From contig JAHHSG010000015.1 in the NCBI GenBank assembly GCA_020025305.1, forward strand, positions 1-56,776: a stretch of 56,776 nt of DNA. The letters are read 5' to 3'. Below, one piece after another: positions 1-8,563 of the stretch. The notes below the pieces were generated by a model. That model worked only from the letters and a program-made list of their open reading frames with translations. It was not told the origin of the DNA and searched no databases. This DNA is from Oscillospiraceae bacterium. Lineage in GTDB: Bacteria; Bacillota; Clostridia; Oscillospirales; Oscillospiraceae. Made by a program: the position numbers and the translations under genes. The first letter of the stretch is position 1. Each line of letters starts with the position of its first letter.

Positions 1-919
1 CCATCATCTCCACGTGTGCGGGGACGGAGGAGGAACCTGCGAACTGTGCATCGGAATGCATGCGGCCCATGGTATCGGTCATGCCGTAAGAAGCAGGGCC
101 GGCCGCCATGTTATCGGGGTGCAGCGTACGGCCCGTGCCGCCGCCGGAGGCCACGGAAAAGTACTTCTTGCCCTGCTCCACGCACTCCTTCTTGTAGGTG
201 CCGGCCACAGGATGCTGGAAGCGGGTGGGGTTGGTGGAGTTACCGGTGATGGACACATCCACGCCCTCGTGGTGCATGATGGCCACGCCCTCACGGACAT
301 CGTCAGAACCGAAGCAGCGGACGTTGGCACGCTCACCGTCGGAATAGGGGATCTCACGAACCACCTTCAGCTCGCTGGTGTAGTAGTCGAACTGGGTCTG
401 TACATAGGTGAAACCGTTGATACGGCTGATGATCTGGGCGGCGTCCTTGCCCAGACCGTTCAGGATCACGCGCAGAGGCTCCTTGCGGGCCTTATTGGCG
501 TTACGGACAATACCGATGGCGCCTTCGGCAGCGGCAAAGGACTCGTGACCGGCCAGAAACGCAAAGCACTTGGTCTCGTCGCGCAGCAGCATCGCGCCCA
601 GATTGCCGTGGCCCAGACCCACCTTACGATCCTCAGCCACGGAGCCGGGGATGCAGAAGGCCTGCAAACCGATACCGATGGCCTCAGCCGCCTCGGCAGC
701 GTTGGCAACACCCTTCTTCAAAGCGATGGCCGCACCAACGCAGTAAGCCCAGCAGGCATTCTCAAAGCAGATGGGCTGGATGCCCTTGACGATCTCATAG
801 GGATCAAAGCCTGCCTTTTTACAGATTTCGCGGCACTCCTCTACACTGGAAATTCCGTACTGGGACAGGACGGAATTGATCTTGTCGATTCTTCTCTCGT
901 AACTTTCAAACAGAGCCAT
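1..919 (-). CDS. GGGtGRT-family protein (3' end cut by window edge)
   Basis: The reading frame starts at ATG 919 after GGGAGG and runs open off the window, giving about 306 residues. The protein begins MALFESYERRIDKINSVL and carries the glycine-rich signature GGGTGRTLHPDN near residue 260, from which the family takes its name (recalled family label; no search run). Several cysteines lie in the N-terminal third, around residues 30-60. The biochemical role is unknown to me. It lies 18 bases downstream of an IscU-like scaffold gene, so the two are surely co-transcribed, and I infer a link to Fe-S handling or redox. No signal peptide or membrane segment is visible. The family call is fairly confident; the function is open. 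Confidence 0.75.
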   Translation of the reverse strand, partial: MALFESYERRIDKINSVLSQYGISSVEECREICKKAGFDPYEIVKGIQPICFENACWAYCVGAAIALKKGVANAAEAAEAIGIGLQAFCIPGSVAEDRKVGLGHGNLGAMLLRDETKCFAFLAGHESFAAAEGAIGIVRNANKARKEPLRVILNGLGKDAAQIISRINGFTYVQTQFDYYTSELKVVREIPYSDGERANVRCFGSDDVREGVAIMHHEGVDVSITGNSTNPTRFQHPVAGTYKKECVEQGKKYFSVASGGGTGRTLHPDNMAAGPASYGMTDTMGRMHSDAQFAGSSSVPAHVEMM

Positions 920-937
920 GTTCCATTCCTCCCTTTC

Positions 938-1630
938 TTATTCCTTGCGGGGATCGACATACTTTGCAGCATTGTCGAACTGGCCATAATGACCCTTTGC
1001 CTTCTCCAGAGCCTCGTTAGCGTCCATGCCATCCTTGATAGCATCCATCATCTTGCCCAAGTTCACGAACTCGTAACCGATGATTTCATTATCCTTATTG
1101 AGGGCAATGCGGGTGCAGTAGCCCTCGGCCATCTCCATATAGCGGGGGCCCTTCTCCTTGGTGGCAAACATGGTGCCGACCTGAGAACGCAGGCCCTTGC
1201 CCAGATCTTCCATCGAAGCGCCGATGGGCAGACCACCCTCGGAGAATGCAGTCTGGGTACGGCCATAGACGATCTGCAGGAACAGCTCCCGCATAGCGGT
1301 GTTGATGGCATCGCATACCAGATCCGTATTCAGCGCTTCCAGCAGCGTCTTGCCCACCAAAATCTCAGAAGCCATCGCAGCAGAGTGGGTCATACCGGAG
1401 CAGCCCAGCGTCTCCACCAGAGCCTCCTCGATGATGCCCTCCTTCACATTCAGTGTCAGCTTACATGCACCCTGCTGCGGCGCACACCAACCCACACCGT
1501 GAGTCAGGCCGGAAATATCGGAAATTTGCTTGGCCTGCACCCACTTTCCCTCTTCGGGAATAGGAGCCGGACCATGATAGGCACCCTTCGCTACAGGGCA
1601 CATATTCTGAACCTCGGTCGTATAGATCAT
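938..1630 (-). CDS. Iron-sulfur cluster assembly scaffold-like protein (IscU/NifU-N type)
   Basis: A 230-residue protein. IscU/NifU N-terminal domains are about 130 residues, so this is an enlarged version. Cysteines that could hold a cluster or metal sit near residues 11, 49, 58 and 76, including the segment ETLGCSGMTHSAAMASEILV, which looks like the IscU region around its second ligand cysteine. The C-terminal part (from about residue 170) is charged and has no motif I recognise. Start ATG 1630 follows AAAGGA. It is the first gene of a two-gene unit with the GGGtGRT protein, behind a good promoter. The scaffold label rests on family resemblance; cluster transfer is not shown. A non-Fe-S role is possible. 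Confidence 0.6.
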   Translation of the reverse strand: MIYTTEVQNMCPVAKGAYHGPAPIPEEGKWVQAKQISDISGLTHGVGWCAPQQGACKLTLNVKEGIIEEALVETLGCSGMTHSAAMASEILVGKTLLEALNTDLVCDAINTAMRELFLQIVYGRTQTAFSEGGLPIGASMEDLGKGLRSQVGTMFATKEKGPRYMEMAEGYCTRIALNKDNEIIGYEFVNLGKMMDAIKDGMDANEALEKAKGHYGQFDNAAKYVDPRKE

Positions 1631-1681
1631 GATAACGATTTCCTTTCTCTATAATTGTAAAGAAATATTCTCTTCGGGTGT

Positions 1682-1710
1682 ATTATAGCAAACCACATAC
1701 GGTTTTGCAA
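1682..1710 (-). promoter_or_regulatory. Sigma-A-like promoter for the IscU-like/GGGtGRT pair
   Basis: On the minus strand TTGCAA (1710-1705) and TATAAT (1687-1682) are 17 bases apart, upstream of the start at 1630. The rest of the 147-base gap to trpS shows no clear terminator for trpS: its hairpin-like GGAA/TTCC repeat at 1740-1765 is followed by A rather than U in the minus-strand RNA. Confidence 0.7.
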
Positions 1711-1777
1711 GAAACATTCCAAACATTCCGAGCGTTTTTTTGGAACTGCTTCCTGACGCTTCCTTTTTTTACAAATT

Positions 1778-2785
1778 TTATCGAGCGACAAAACCCACTT
1801 TTCGGTAAACTTTGCTGAGGGTCTTGTTGGCCAGATACTGCGCGTGGGCGGCTCCCTCTTTGTAGACGCTCTCCAGATAGGCCTTGTCCTTCATAATGCG
1901 CTCGCTCTCCTCGCGGATGGGACGCAGCAGCTCTACCACCGCCTCGCCGACGGCAGGTTTAAAGACGCCGTAGCCCTGTCCGGCAAACTCCGCCTCGGCC
2001 TCCTCCATCGTCTTGCCGGTAGCGGCGCAGTAGATGGTCAGCAGATTGGAAATACCTGCCTTGTTCTCCTTATCGAACTTGACGGCCGTCTCGCAGTCAG
2101 TCACGGCACGCTTGAACTTGCGCATAATGTCCTCGGGCTTGTCCAGCATAAAGACGCAGCCATCGGGATCAGACTTGCTCATTTTATTCTCGGGATTCCC
2201 CAAGCTCATGACACGAGCACCCATCTTAGGAATGAATGCCTCCGGCAGGGTAAACGTATCGCTGTAGTTGCTGTTGAAGCGCTGGGCAATGTCACGGCAC
2301 AGCTCCACGTGCTGGCGCTGATCCTCGCCCACCGGCACAAGATCGCTCTGGTAGAGCAAAATATCAGCTGCCATCAGCACCGGGTAAGTGAACAGACCGG
2401 AGGTAATATTATCGGCGTGCTGCTTGGACTTGGCCTTAAACTGGGTCATGCGGCTCAGCTCACCAAACTGGGTATAGCAGCCCAGCACCCAGCTCAATTC
2501 CGCATGCTGCGGCACATGGCTCTGGATGAACATGATGTTCTTTTGGGGATCCAGGCCACAGGCAATATACTGCGCCAACTGGCTAATACTGCGGCGGCGC
2601 AGCGTGGCCGGGTCCTGACGAACGGTAATGGCGTGCATATCTACGACGCAGTACAGACACTCGTACTCATCCTGCAGTGCCACCCAGTTTTTGATGGCAC
2701 CCATGTAGGAACCCAGCGTCAATTCACCACTGGGCTGAATTCCGCTGAATATACGCTTTTTCTTCTGAACATTCTCTTCCATCAT
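1778..2785 (-). CDS. trpS: Tryptophanyl-tRNA synthetase
   Basis: Charges tRNA-Trp with tryptophan in the cytoplasm. The 335-residue length is normal for bacterial TrpRS. The class I nucleotide-binding region begins SGIQPSGELTLGSYMGAI near residue 14, with the HIGH-equivalent in the LGSY stretch, and the KMSKS loop reads NKMSKSDPDG near residue 200. A Rossmann core and a helical C-terminal tRNA-binding part follow the usual order. Starts at M1 (2785) and M2 (2782) are both possible and differ by one residue. It is monocistronic and divergent from gltX. No T-box or trp leader peptide is visible in the short upstream region. Confidence 0.97.
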   Translation of the reverse strand: MMEENVQKKKRIFSGIQPSGELTLGSYMGAIKNWVALQDEYECLYCVVDMHAITVRQDPATLRRRSISQLAQYIACGLDPQKNIMFIQSHVPQHAELSWVLGCYTQFGELSRMTQFKAKSKQHADNITSGLFTYPVLMAADILLYQSDLVPVGEDQRQHVELCRDIAQRFNSNYSDTFTLPEAFIPKMGARVMSLGNPENKMSKSDPDGCVFMLDKPEDIMRKFKRAVTDCETAVKFDKENKAGISNLLTIYCAATGKTMEEAEAEFAGQGYGVFKPAVGEAVVELLRPIREESERIMKDKAYLESVYKEGAAHAQYLANKTLSKVYRKVGFVAR

Positions 2786-2934
2786 TGCGTCTCTCCTTCT
2801 ATCTTATCCAAGTATGGGGCTTCTTTTCGGTTTTTCTCATGGAAAATAATTCCTCATAAACAAATTCATTTTATCGTATCACGATTTTGCCAAAATTGCA
2901 ACCAAAAGGCAGGGAATATGATGGACTTTCCCGA

Positions 2935-2964
2935 TTGACATTCCCTATGCTCCACTTATATAAT
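2935..2964 (+). promoter_or_regulatory. Strong sigma-A-like promoter of gltX
   Basis: TTGACA at 2935-2940 and TATAAT at 2959-2964 are separated by 18 bases. Transcription would start near 2971, after the in-frame ATG at 2967, so that upstream ATG cannot be the start and ATG 3024 is supported. Confidence 0.85.
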
Positions 2965-3023
2965 ATATGAATGCAAGTTTTATGGTGAAAACCGTTGTTT
3001 GTAATTTACGGGAGGAGAAAAAC

Positions 3024-4511
3024 ATGAGTGTTGACATGAAGTATTTTGAAGAGATGGAGGCCAAGATTCCCCATGGAAAAGTACGAACCCGCTTCGCCCC
3101 ATCTCCTACCGGTTATATGCATGTGGGCAATCTGCGCACTGCTCTCTACACATGGCTGATTGCCCGTTCCCAGGGCGGCACTTTCATCCTGCGGATTGAG
3201 GACACCGATCAGGGGCGTCTGGTGGACGGTGCTGTGGATGTGATCTATCGCACCATGGCGGAGTGCGGTCTTGATCACGATGAAGGACCCGATGTAGGCG
3301 GACCCGTGGCCCCCTATATTCAGTCTGAACGCCGCGATACCTACGGCAAGTATGCCAAACTCTTAGTAGAGAAGGGCCACGCCTACTACTGTTTCTGTGA
3401 AAAGACTGAGTCTGAAGAGGATTCCGGCAACTTCAATCGTACTGCTGACCCCTGCCGTGACTTGACCCGGGAAGAAGTGGAGGCCAAGCTGGCACAGGGT
3501 CTCCCCTATGTGATCCGTCAGCGTATCCCTGCGGGCACGACCACTTTCCACGATGCCATCTTCGGTGACATTACCGTGGACAACAACACGCTGGACGATC
3601 AGGTACTCCTCAAGCGGGACGGTCTGCCCACCTACAACTTCGCCAATGTGATTGACGACCATCTCATGGGTATTACACATGTAGTCCGCGGCAGTGAATA
3701 TCTCTCCTCTGCACCGAAGTACAACCTTCTCTACGAGGCCTTTGGTTGGGACATCCCTACCTATGTCCACTGCAGCCCTGTGATGCGCGATGCGCAAAAC
3801 AAGATGTCCAAGCGTCACGGCGACCCCTCCTACGAGGATCTGAAAGCAGAAGGCTATCTCACTGAGGCCATTTTGAATTATGTGGCACTGCTGGGCTGGT
3901 CCCCCAAGGGTGAGCAGTCCGAACAGGAGATCTTTACCTTACCGGAACTGGTGAAGGCTTTTGATATGACCGGCATTTCCAAGTCCCCGGCCATCTTTGA
4001 CCGGGCTAAGCTGGATCACTTCAACGCCGTATATCTGCGGAACATGACCCCGGAGGCCTTTGCCAAGGCAGCAGAGCCCTATATCCGTCAGAGCGTGAAA
4101 AATCCTGCTTACGATGTGGCTTCGATAGCATCCGTGCTGCAGGCACGCTGCGAAAAGCTGACCGACATTCCTGAGAAGGTGGATTTCTTTGATGCGCTGC
4201 CCGCTTACGGCGTGGAGTTTTTTACCAACAAAAAATCCAAGACCAATCCCGAAGTGTGCACTGCCATGCTGGAGGCCGTCATTCCTGTGCTGGAGGCTCT
4301 GCCTGCATGGACGGTAGATGCCATTCATGACGCACTGATCGACCTTGCCCAGAAGCTGGAAGTCAAAAATGCCACCCTCATGTGGCCGGTGCGTATTGCC
4401 GCAGCCGGCAAACTGGTGACCCCCGGCGGCGCTGTAGAGATCTGCCACATTCTCGGAAAGGAGGAGACAGTCCGGCGGCTGCGCCAGGGACTTTCTCTGC
4501 TGCGTTCTTAA
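3024..4511 (+). CDS. gltX: Glutamyl-tRNA synthetase
   Basis: Attaches glutamate to tRNA-Glu, and in many Clostridia also to tRNA-Gln before amidation. It has 495 residues, the normal length. The HIGH motif lies in RFAPSPTGYMHVGNLRTAL (H33-N36) and the second signature reads NKMSKRHGDPSYEDL near residue 260. The C-terminal anticodon-binding helical domain fills residues 330-495. The start at 3024 is chosen because GGAGG lies seven to ten bases upstream and the promoter start point lies downstream of the earlier in-frame ATG. The stop overlaps the next start as TAATG, so spoIIM is probably coupled to it by translation. Confidence 0.96.
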   Translation: MSVDMKYFEEMEAKIPHGKVRTRFAPSPTGYMHVGNLRTALYTWLIARSQGGTFILRIEDTDQGRLVDGAVDVIYRTMAECGLDHDEGPDVGGPVAPYIQSERRDTYGKYAKLLVEKGHAYYCFCEKTESEEDSGNFNRTADPCRDLTREEVEAKLAQGLPYVIRQRIPAGTTTFHDAIFGDITVDNNTLDDQVLLKRDGLPTYNFANVIDDHLMGITHVVRGSEYLSSAPKYNLLYEAFGWDIPTYVHCSPVMRDAQNKMSKRHGDPSYEDLKAEGYLTEAILNYVALLGWSPKGEQSEQEIFTLPELVKAFDMTGISKSPAIFDRAKLDHFNAVYLRNMTPEAFAKAAEPYIRQSVKNPAYDVASIASVLQARCEKLTDIPEKVDFFDALPAYGVEFFTNKKSKTNPEVCTAMLEAVIPVLEALPAWTVDAIHDALIDLAQKLEVKNATLMWPVRIAAAGKLVTPGGAVEICHILGKEETVRRLRQGLSLLRS

Positions 4512-5128
4512 TGAATTTTATAAAAGGCCAATATGAAGAGATCCATTTTTTCTGTCGGGGGGGCTTTGGCAATACGCTGAAAATGACAGCTATTGCTTTT
4601 GTTGTGCTTGCGATGATCGGTTTTGCCGGTGGCTTGGCTTTTCCCGATATAGCAGCAGGCTTCATAGAGCGCTTCACCGCACAGGTACGGCAGTCAGGCA
4701 TCATAGAATCTGACGGCACTGTCCATATGATGGCACTCTTGGCTAATAATGTGAGAGCCTCGTTCTATACCCTCATCTATGGTTTTCTGCCCTTTATCTA
4801 CCTGCCGGCGCTGGCTTTGGGGCTCAACTCTATATTGCTGGGTGCGCTAGCCACTTACTATGCACATACCGGGATCTCTTTTGCCTATTTTTTAGTTGGC
4901 ACGTTCCCTCATGGAATCTTTGAACTGCCGGCACTGATGATTTCCATTGCGCTAGGCCTGTATCTATGTACGAAAATCACCCAGAGACTACAGCAAAAGG
5001 TGCACGGGATCCTCTTCCCCGCCATCCATAACGCTATGCGTATGATGCTCTTTGTGTGTCTGCCTCTGCTGTTGATCGCCTCCCTCGTAGAAGCCTATAT
5101 TACGCCCCTGCTTTTGAAATTATTCTGA
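4511..5128 (+). CDS. Stage II sporulation protein M (SpoIIM) family membrane protein
   Basis: An integral membrane protein of 205 residues. Hydrophobic segments lie near residues 20-40, 80-105, 112-130, 135-155 and 178-203. The family motif FPHGIFELPALMISIALG (about residues 136-153) and the conserved NN at about 77-78 before the second helix match the SpoIIM/DUF95 pattern. In spore formers SpoIIM is part of the peptidoglycan-degrading DMP engulfment machine with SpoIID and SpoIIP, but the same fold occurs in non-sporulating organisms, so the specific role is inferred. The start overlaps the gltX stop (TAATG) and no own ribosome site is visible, which points to translational re-initiation. 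Co-transcription with gltX is unusual for a purely sporulation-controlled gene. Confidence 0.8.
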   Translation: MNFIKGQYEEIHFFCRGGFGNTLKMTAIAFVVLAMIGFAGGLAFPDIAAGFIERFTAQVRQSGIIESDGTVHMMALLANNVRASFYTLIYGFLPFIYLPALALGLNSILLGALATYYAHTGISFAYFLVGTFPHGIFELPALMISIALGLYLCTKITQRLQQKVHGILFPAIHNAMRMMLFVCLPLLLIASLVEAYITPLLLKLF

Positions 5129-5159
5129 CCGCCACGGTGCGTCAAAAGGAGTCAGTTAT

Positions 5160-7259
5160 ATGAATGAAATCCCCAAAAACATTCCCGCACTTTTCGGCAG
5201 CATGGTCTTCAGCCAAGAGGAGATGCGCCGCCGTTTGCCTGTCGACGTGTATCAGGCATGGCAGCAGTGTCTCATCAACAGCACACCGCTGAGCCTGTCC
5301 ATTGCTGCAGAGATTGCTTCTGCTATGAAGGACTGGGCCATTGAAAAAGGTGCTACCCACTTTACCCACTGGTTCCAGCCTATGACCGGATTTACCGCTG
5401 AGAAGCACGACAGCTTCATTGTTCCTGACGGCAAAGGGAAGATTCTTATGGAACTCTCCGGCAAAGAGCTCTCCCGTGGTGAGGCAGATGCCTCCTCTTT
5501 CCCTTCCGGCGGTCTGCGAGCCACGTTTGAAGCCCGCGGCTATACGGCATGGGACCCTACCTCCTGCGCTTTTATCAAGGATAATACCCTCTGCATCCCC
5601 ACTATTTTCTGCTCCTACAGCGGGGATACGCTGGACAAGAAGACACCTCTTCTGCGATCTATGAAGCTATTGGATCAGCAGTCCATTCGTATTTTGCGCC
5701 TCTTTGGCAACACCGAAGCGCAGCATGTGGTGGCACAGGTGGGTGCCGAACAGGAATATTTCCTCATCGACAAATCCGCCTATCTCCGTCGTGAAGATCT
5801 GCAGTTCTGCGGCCGGACGCTGTTCGGTGCCAAGCCTCCTAAAGGACAGGAACTGGACGACCACTACTACGGTGCTATCAAGCCTCGCGTGGCGGCCTTC
5901 ATGCACGAGCTGAACGAAGAGCTATGGAAAGTAGGCGTACTGGCTAAGACAGAGCACAACGAAGCTGCACCTGCCCAGCACGAAATTGCCCCTATCTACT
6001 GCGATGCCAACACCGCCTGCGATCAAAACCAGCTGACTATGGAACTTTTGAAGCGGGTGGCCGACCGCCATGACTTGGTGTGTCTGCTCCATGAAAAGCC
6101 CTTTACCGGTGTCAACGGCAGTGGTAAGCATGACAACTGGTCCCTTGCCACGGACTCCGGTGAAAACTTGCTCAAGCCCGGTCAGACCCCCAGCCAAAAT
6201 GCGCAGTTCCTGTTGTTCCTCGCCGCCGTCATCAAAGGTGTGGACGAATATCAAGAGATGCTGCGCTGCTGCGTCTGCTATCCCGGCAATGACCATCGTT
6301 TGGGCGGTCACGAGGCACCTCCCGCCATTATATCCATCTTCCTTGGTGATGAATTGACCGCCATCCTCGACTCGATCATCGAGGGCACCGCCTATGTGGA
6401 CGTATCCAAGAAAAAGCTGCAGATCGGTGTAGATACGCTGCCAGAAATCCCGCAGGACACCACCGACCGCAATCGTACCTCCCCGCTGGCCTTCACCGGT
6501 AATAAGTTTGAGTTCCGCATGGTGGGCTCTTCTCAGTCCATTGCCAGCCCCAATGTCGTATTCAATACCATTGTGGCTGATGAGTTAAGCCGCTTTGCCG
6601 ACGTGCTGGAGAAGGCGGACAACTTTCACGAAGCGCTGGACAAGCTGCTGCGCGATACCTTCAAGCAGCACCAGCGGATTATCTTTAACGGTAACGGCTA
6701 CGACACGGCTTGGGTGGAAGAGGCAGAGCGCCGCGGCCTATCCAATCTACACGACACGGTGGATTGTATGCCTGCCTACATCAGTCAAAAGAATATTGAT
6801 CTCTTCACTCGGCACGGAATTCTCACTGCCGAGGAAATGCACGCCCGCTATGAGATCCATCTGGAGAACTACTGCAAAGTGACGGCCATTGAAGCCAACA
6901 CGATGGTGGATATGGTCATGCGGCACATTCTGCCTGCCGTACTGCATTATGCAGACGAGCTGTCCTCCACCATCTACCATCAGCGCAAGATCGCATCCAG
7001 CCCCAACCTTGCCGCTGCGGCGCTGCTGGATCAAATTACTACGCTAACCAACCAGATGTATCAGCTGTGTGAGCAGCTGCAATCTGCTCTGGCTGCGGCG
7101 CCGTATGTCGACGGTGGAATTGAATCCGCCCATTACTTCCGGGATCAGGTTTTTGCCCTGCAAAACCAGATTTCCGCTCTTGTCAGCGAACTGGAGAGCC
7201 GCACCTGTGCCAAGTATTGGCCCTACCCCACCTATGCCGATATTCTTTTCTCGGTCTGA
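5160..7259 (+). CDS. glnN: Glutamine synthetase type III
   Basis: Makes glutamine from glutamate, ammonia and ATP. The length of 699 residues is typical of the GSIII (GlnN) class, which is much longer than GSI. Conserved stretches include AEQEYFLID near residue 200, NGSGKHDNWSLAT near 320, GGHEAPPAIISIFLGDE near 380 and NRTSPLAFTGNKFEFRM near 440, the glutamate- and ATP-binding regions. The GSIII-type N-terminal domain (residues 1-190) contains SFPSGGLRATFEARGY. ATG 5160 follows AAAGGAG. It sits 31 bases after spoIIM and is probably in the gltX transcript, which would pair glutamate use with glutamine synthesis. No glutamine riboswitch (glnA or downstream-peptide type) is visible in the 31-base gap. 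Confidence 0.95.
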   Translation: MNEIPKNIPALFGSMVFSQEEMRRRLPVDVYQAWQQCLINSTPLSLSIAAEIASAMKDWAIEKGATHFTHWFQPMTGFTAEKHDSFIVPDGKGKILMELSGKELSRGEADASSFPSGGLRATFEARGYTAWDPTSCAFIKDNTLCIPTIFCSYSGDTLDKKTPLLRSMKLLDQQSIRILRLFGNTEAQHVVAQVGAEQEYFLIDKSAYLRREDLQFCGRTLFGAKPPKGQELDDHYYGAIKPRVAAFMHELNEELWKVGVLAKTEHNEAAPAQHEIAPIYCDANTACDQNQLTMELLKRVADRHDLVCLLHEKPFTGVNGSGKHDNWSLATDSGENLLKPGQTPSQNAQFLLFLAAVIKGVDEYQEMLRCCVCYPGNDHRLGGHEAPPAIISIFLGDELTAILDSIIEGTAYVDVSKKKLQIGVDTLPEIPQDTTDRNRTSPLAFTGNKFEFRMVGSSQSIASPNVVFNTIVADELSRFADVLEKADNFHEALDKLLRDTFKQHQRIIFNGNGYDTAWVEEAERRGLSNLHDTVDCMPAYISQKNIDLFTRHGILTAEEMHARYEIHLENYCKVTAIEANTMVDMVMRHILPAVLHYADELSSTIYHQRKIASSPNLAAAALLDQITTLTNQMYQLCEQLQSALAAAPYVDGGIESAHYFRDQVFALQNQISALVSELESRTCAKYWPYPTYADILFSV

Positions 7260-7267
7260 CTCTAACC

Positions 7268-7305
7268 AAAAGGCAGCGATCCGTCAAAACGGATTGCTGC
7301 CTTTT
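7268..7305 (+). terminator. Intrinsic terminator of the gltX-spoIIM-glnN unit
   Basis: A 17-base-pair stem (one G-U pair) with a four-base loop CAAA, nine bases after the glnN stop, ends in TTTT on the plus strand. Confidence 0.88.
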
Positions 7306-7338
7306 CCCGTATAACTAAGACACAGCAACACAGCGCAA

Positions 7339-7372
7339 AAAAGTCCCGCAGTTCATGAACCGCGGGACTTTT
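7339..7372 (-). terminator. Intrinsic terminator of the efp unit
   Basis: Inverted repeat AAAAGTCCCGC / GCGGGACTTTT, continuing inward by four more pairs past one mismatch. The minus-strand RNA ends in a U run. It lies just after the stop at 7393 and can also act on the plus strand, as expected for convergent genes. Confidence 0.85.
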
Positions 7373-7392
7373 CCAGCATATGCAGAAGTGAC

Positions 7393-7806
7393 TTAGTCGT
7401 CGTCTTCCTCTTCATCCTCATCAGAAACCAGATCAGACAGATCGAACTCCAGCTTTTCGCCGCAGTTGGGGCACAGGATCTCGCCGGCCTCTAACTCGTC
7501 CTCATTGAAGAGGATTTCCTCTTCGCAGGAAGGGCAGGTGGTCTCAAACCATTCGCCGTCATCCTCGTCCTCATCGTCATCGTCATCGTCGAAGATGGCC
7601 TCCTCCACCTCGGACAGATCATCGCTGACTGCATCCAATCCGTCCTCCATGTCGTACAGAGCCTCTTCCAGATCCAGCATCTTCTCGCTCATATCGCCGA
7701 GCACATCGATGATGGCAGCAAAGAGCTTGCCGTTCTTGGAATCGGTATCCAGATCCAAGCCCTCAGCCAACCCCTTCAGATAGGCAACCTTTTCAGAAAT
7801 TTCCAT
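7393..7806 (-). CDS. Hyper-acidic protein with a C-terminal zinc ribbon (CD1247-like)
   Basis: A 137-residue protein. The N-terminal 65 residues look helical. A long Asp/Glu run at about 70-85 and an acidic tail flank a four-cysteine zinc ribbon, CPSC at about 91-94 and CPNC at about 112-115. The N-terminal part resembles what databases call the CD1247 N-terminal domain (recalled; not searched). No enzymatic motif is visible. It lies 42 bases after efp in the same direction and ends at a terminator, so it is co-transcribed with elongation factor P. The strong acidity recalls nucleic-acid mimics or RNA polymerase delta-like tails, but this is speculation. The function is unknown. Confidence 0.75.
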   Translation of the reverse strand: MEISEKVAYLKGLAEGLDLDTDSKNGKLFAAIIDVLGDMSEKMLDLEEALYDMEDGLDAVSDDLSEVEEAIFDDDDDDEDEDDGEWFETTCPSCEEEILFNEDELEAGEILCPNCGEKLEFDLSDLVSDEDEEEDDD

Positions 7807-7848
7807 ATTTATGCTCCTTTCTCAACGATCAAGATGTGAAATCGTTCC

Positions 7849-8415
7849 TTACTTTGCGCGGCTCAGATACTCACCGGTTCTGGTGTCAATGGTAATTCTG
7901 TCACCAATATTGATGAACAGAGGCACTTTCACCTCGGCACCGGTTTCCACAGTGGCGGGCTTCAGTGTGTTGGTAGCCGTATTGCCGGCCAGACCGGGCT
8001 CGGTCTCGGTAATCTCCAGCTCCATGAAGTTGGGGCACTCCAGACCAAATACATTGCCCTTATAGCTCAGTACCTTGCATACGGTGTTTTCGGTAACGAA
8101 GCGGAAGGCATCGCCCAGCAGCTCTCTGCCCAGGGGTACCATATCAAAGGTCTCCTGATCCATGAAGTAGTACAGGTCGCCATCGTTATAGCTGTAAGCC
8201 ATATCCTTGCGCTCAACGAAAGCTTCCTCAAACTTAGCCGTAGGGTTAAAAGAAGTTTCAGTCACAGCACCGGTCACCACATTGCGCATCTTGGTGCGGA
8301 CAAACGCAGCGCCCTTACCGGGCTTCACGTGCTGGAATTCCACCACCTGCATCACCTTGCCGTCCATTTCAAACGTCTTGCCGTTTCTGAAATCACCAGC
8401 AGTAATTGTCGCCAT
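7849..8415 (-). CDS. efp: Elongation factor P
   Basis: EF-P binds between the P and E sites and speeds peptide bond formation at proline runs. It has 188 residues, the standard length. KOW-like domain I contains HVKPGKGAAF, with the usual tip lysine at about K34. Two OB-fold domains follow, ending in the conserved region VPLFINIGDRITIDTRTGEY. ATG 8415 follows AGGAGG. No epmA-type or ymfI-type modification gene lies next to it, so the state of the tip lysine cannot be read from this window. Promoter at 8492-8520. Confidence 0.97.
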   Translation of the reverse strand: MATITAGDFRNGKTFEMDGKVMQVVEFQHVKPGKGAAFVRTKMRNVVTGAVTETSFNPTAKFEEAFVERKDMAYSYNDGDLYYFMDQETFDMVPLGRELLGDAFRFVTENTVCKVLSYKGNVFGLECPNFMELEITETEPGLAGNTATNTLKPATVETGAEVKVPLFINIGDRITIDTRTGEYLSRAK

Positions 8416-8491
8416 ATTAGTATCCTCCTATTATATGAAAAAGTATCCTACGTATTTCTCTGAAATATAACTGTGCCAAAGCGGCCTTTTT

Positions 8492-8520
8492 ATTTTACAC
8501 GATATACCATAGTTTGACAA
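8492..8520 (-). promoter_or_regulatory. Sigma-A-like promoter of efp
   Basis: Minus strand TTGTCA (8520-8515), 17-base spacer, TAAAAT (8497-8492). The leader is about 70 bases. Confidence 0.65.
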
Positions 8521-8563
8521 GTCCTTTACGCCACTTTTTCCTTTTTTTCCGAAAAAAATCCCC

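Noticed and set aside
14..1654. A 546-codon plus-strand frame
   Set aside because: Antisense to the GGGtGRT and IscU-like genes, which have ribosome sites, a promoter and family signatures on the other strand.
1736..1770. A terminator after trpS
   Set aside because: The GGAA/TTCC repeats form only four-base stems and the tract after them in the trpS transcript is A-rich, not U-rich.
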